Position numbers and translations under genes: made by a program. Shown piece after piece: positions 63,627 through 64,000 of a stretch of DNA of 64,000 nucleotides. Origin of the DNA: Closterium sp. Naga37s-1 (Eukaryota > Streptophyta > Zygnematophyceae > Desmidiales > Closteriaceae); contig CANJKZ010000927.1 in NCBI GenBank assembly GCA_947471745.1, forward strand, positions 372,001 to 436,000. The letters are read 5' to 3'. How positions within the stretch are numbered: the first letter of the stretch is position 1; each line of letters begins with the position of its first letter. The notes below the pieces were generated by a model. It saw nothing but the letters and a program-made list of their open reading frames with translations. It had not been told where the DNA came from and did not search any database.

Positions 63627-64000
63627 GAGGGGTAGATAAGGGACGGGGGATAAGGGACGGGAGAGAAGGGACGGGAGATAAGGGACGGGGGATAAGGGAC
63701 GGGAGAGAAGGGACGGGAGATAAGGGATGGAAGATAAGGGACGGGAGAAAAGGGACGGGAGGGGGCAGTGGAGAGTGGTTGCGGGCAAGTGGGCAGTGGG
63801 GATGGGCTGCTCCGTGCTCAGCACAAGCTGTGAGGGGGGGCGGGATGGGGGAACAGGGGGGTGGAGGAGGGGGAGATAGGGGGGTATAGGCAAGCTGGCG
63901 ATGAGGATGGGCTGCTCCGTGCTCAGCAAGAGCTGGGGAACGGGGGGAGAGGGGTTGAGGAGGCAAGGGATGGGGGGATTTATGGGTTGAGATCGGGTAT
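63627..64000. repeat. Diverged minisatellite units and GGGACGGGAGATAA repeats
   Basis: About seven units of 14-20 bp near GGGACGGGAGATAAG at 63638-63765, then two diverged copies of the splice-site unit (CTGCTCCGTGCTCAGCACAA near 63809 and CTGCTCCGTGCTCAGCAAGA near 63910). The array probably continues past the window edge. Confidence 0.8.

Noticed and set aside
63072-63929. A 285-residue Pro/Leu-rich protein on the minus strand
   Set aside because: It is read-through of the 108-bp minisatellite, kept open because the unit is 36 codons; it contains copies of an exon start, not a separate gene.

Overview
The window looks like a repeat-dense nuclear region of a streptophyte green alga. The evidence is a spliced host gene at the right edge that encodes the C-terminal half of a plant-type chloroplast outer-envelope Omp85 protein (OEP80/TOC75-V), a second spliced host gene for a secreted EGF-like protein, high GC, and many Ty1/copia elements of one style. 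From memory that style resembles zygnematophyte algae such as Closterium; the genus is a guess, the streptophyte placement is firmer. About two thirds of the window is retroelement.

Layout. 1-1296: 3' end of a retroelement with a reverse-transcriptase tail and a nuclease-like domain. 1594-2150: array of 56-bp hairpin units. 2228-2931: a hAT-type MITE with 8-bp target duplication. 3070-8709: Ty1/copia element A with 5-bp target duplication. 8903-9246: a 344-bp miniature LTR element. 9250-11515: low-complexity sequence. 11522-15288 (minus): the EGF-like host gene in six exons, its introns full of minisatellites. 16950-48300: nested retrotransposons, almost all on the minus strand: copia C hit by B1 (17678-24851); copia F hit by D (25775-34114), itself hit by the small non-autonomous element E (30697-32031); copia H broken by a Ty3/gypsy element (38629-43770) and by the non-autonomous element I (44770-46257). 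48729-49110: an AT-rich MITE. 49495-51690 (minus): a decayed hAT-type transposase gene. 53091-56141: copia derivative J. 56260-60021: copia K on the plus strand. 60565-64000 (minus): 3' exons of the OEP80-like gene and a long intron made of 108-bp repeats.

Two things stand out. First, the gypsy element carries a complete-looking set of cytosine-5 DNA methyltransferase motifs between its protease and reverse transcriptase. Second, at least five splice junctions in the two host genes have been copied, four of them into tandem minisatellites, so that each repeat unit brings its own potential donor or acceptor; the largest gives about 15 extra copies of one 3' splice site plus the first 12 codons of its exon. 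A third item is the 344-bp LTR element, whose LTR/primer-site junction also reads as a tRNA-like A box, hairpin and B box.

No rRNA gene, true tRNA gene or CRISPR array was seen. Exon boundaries were placed by eye from splice motifs, reading-frame phase and family similarity; nothing was searched against a database.
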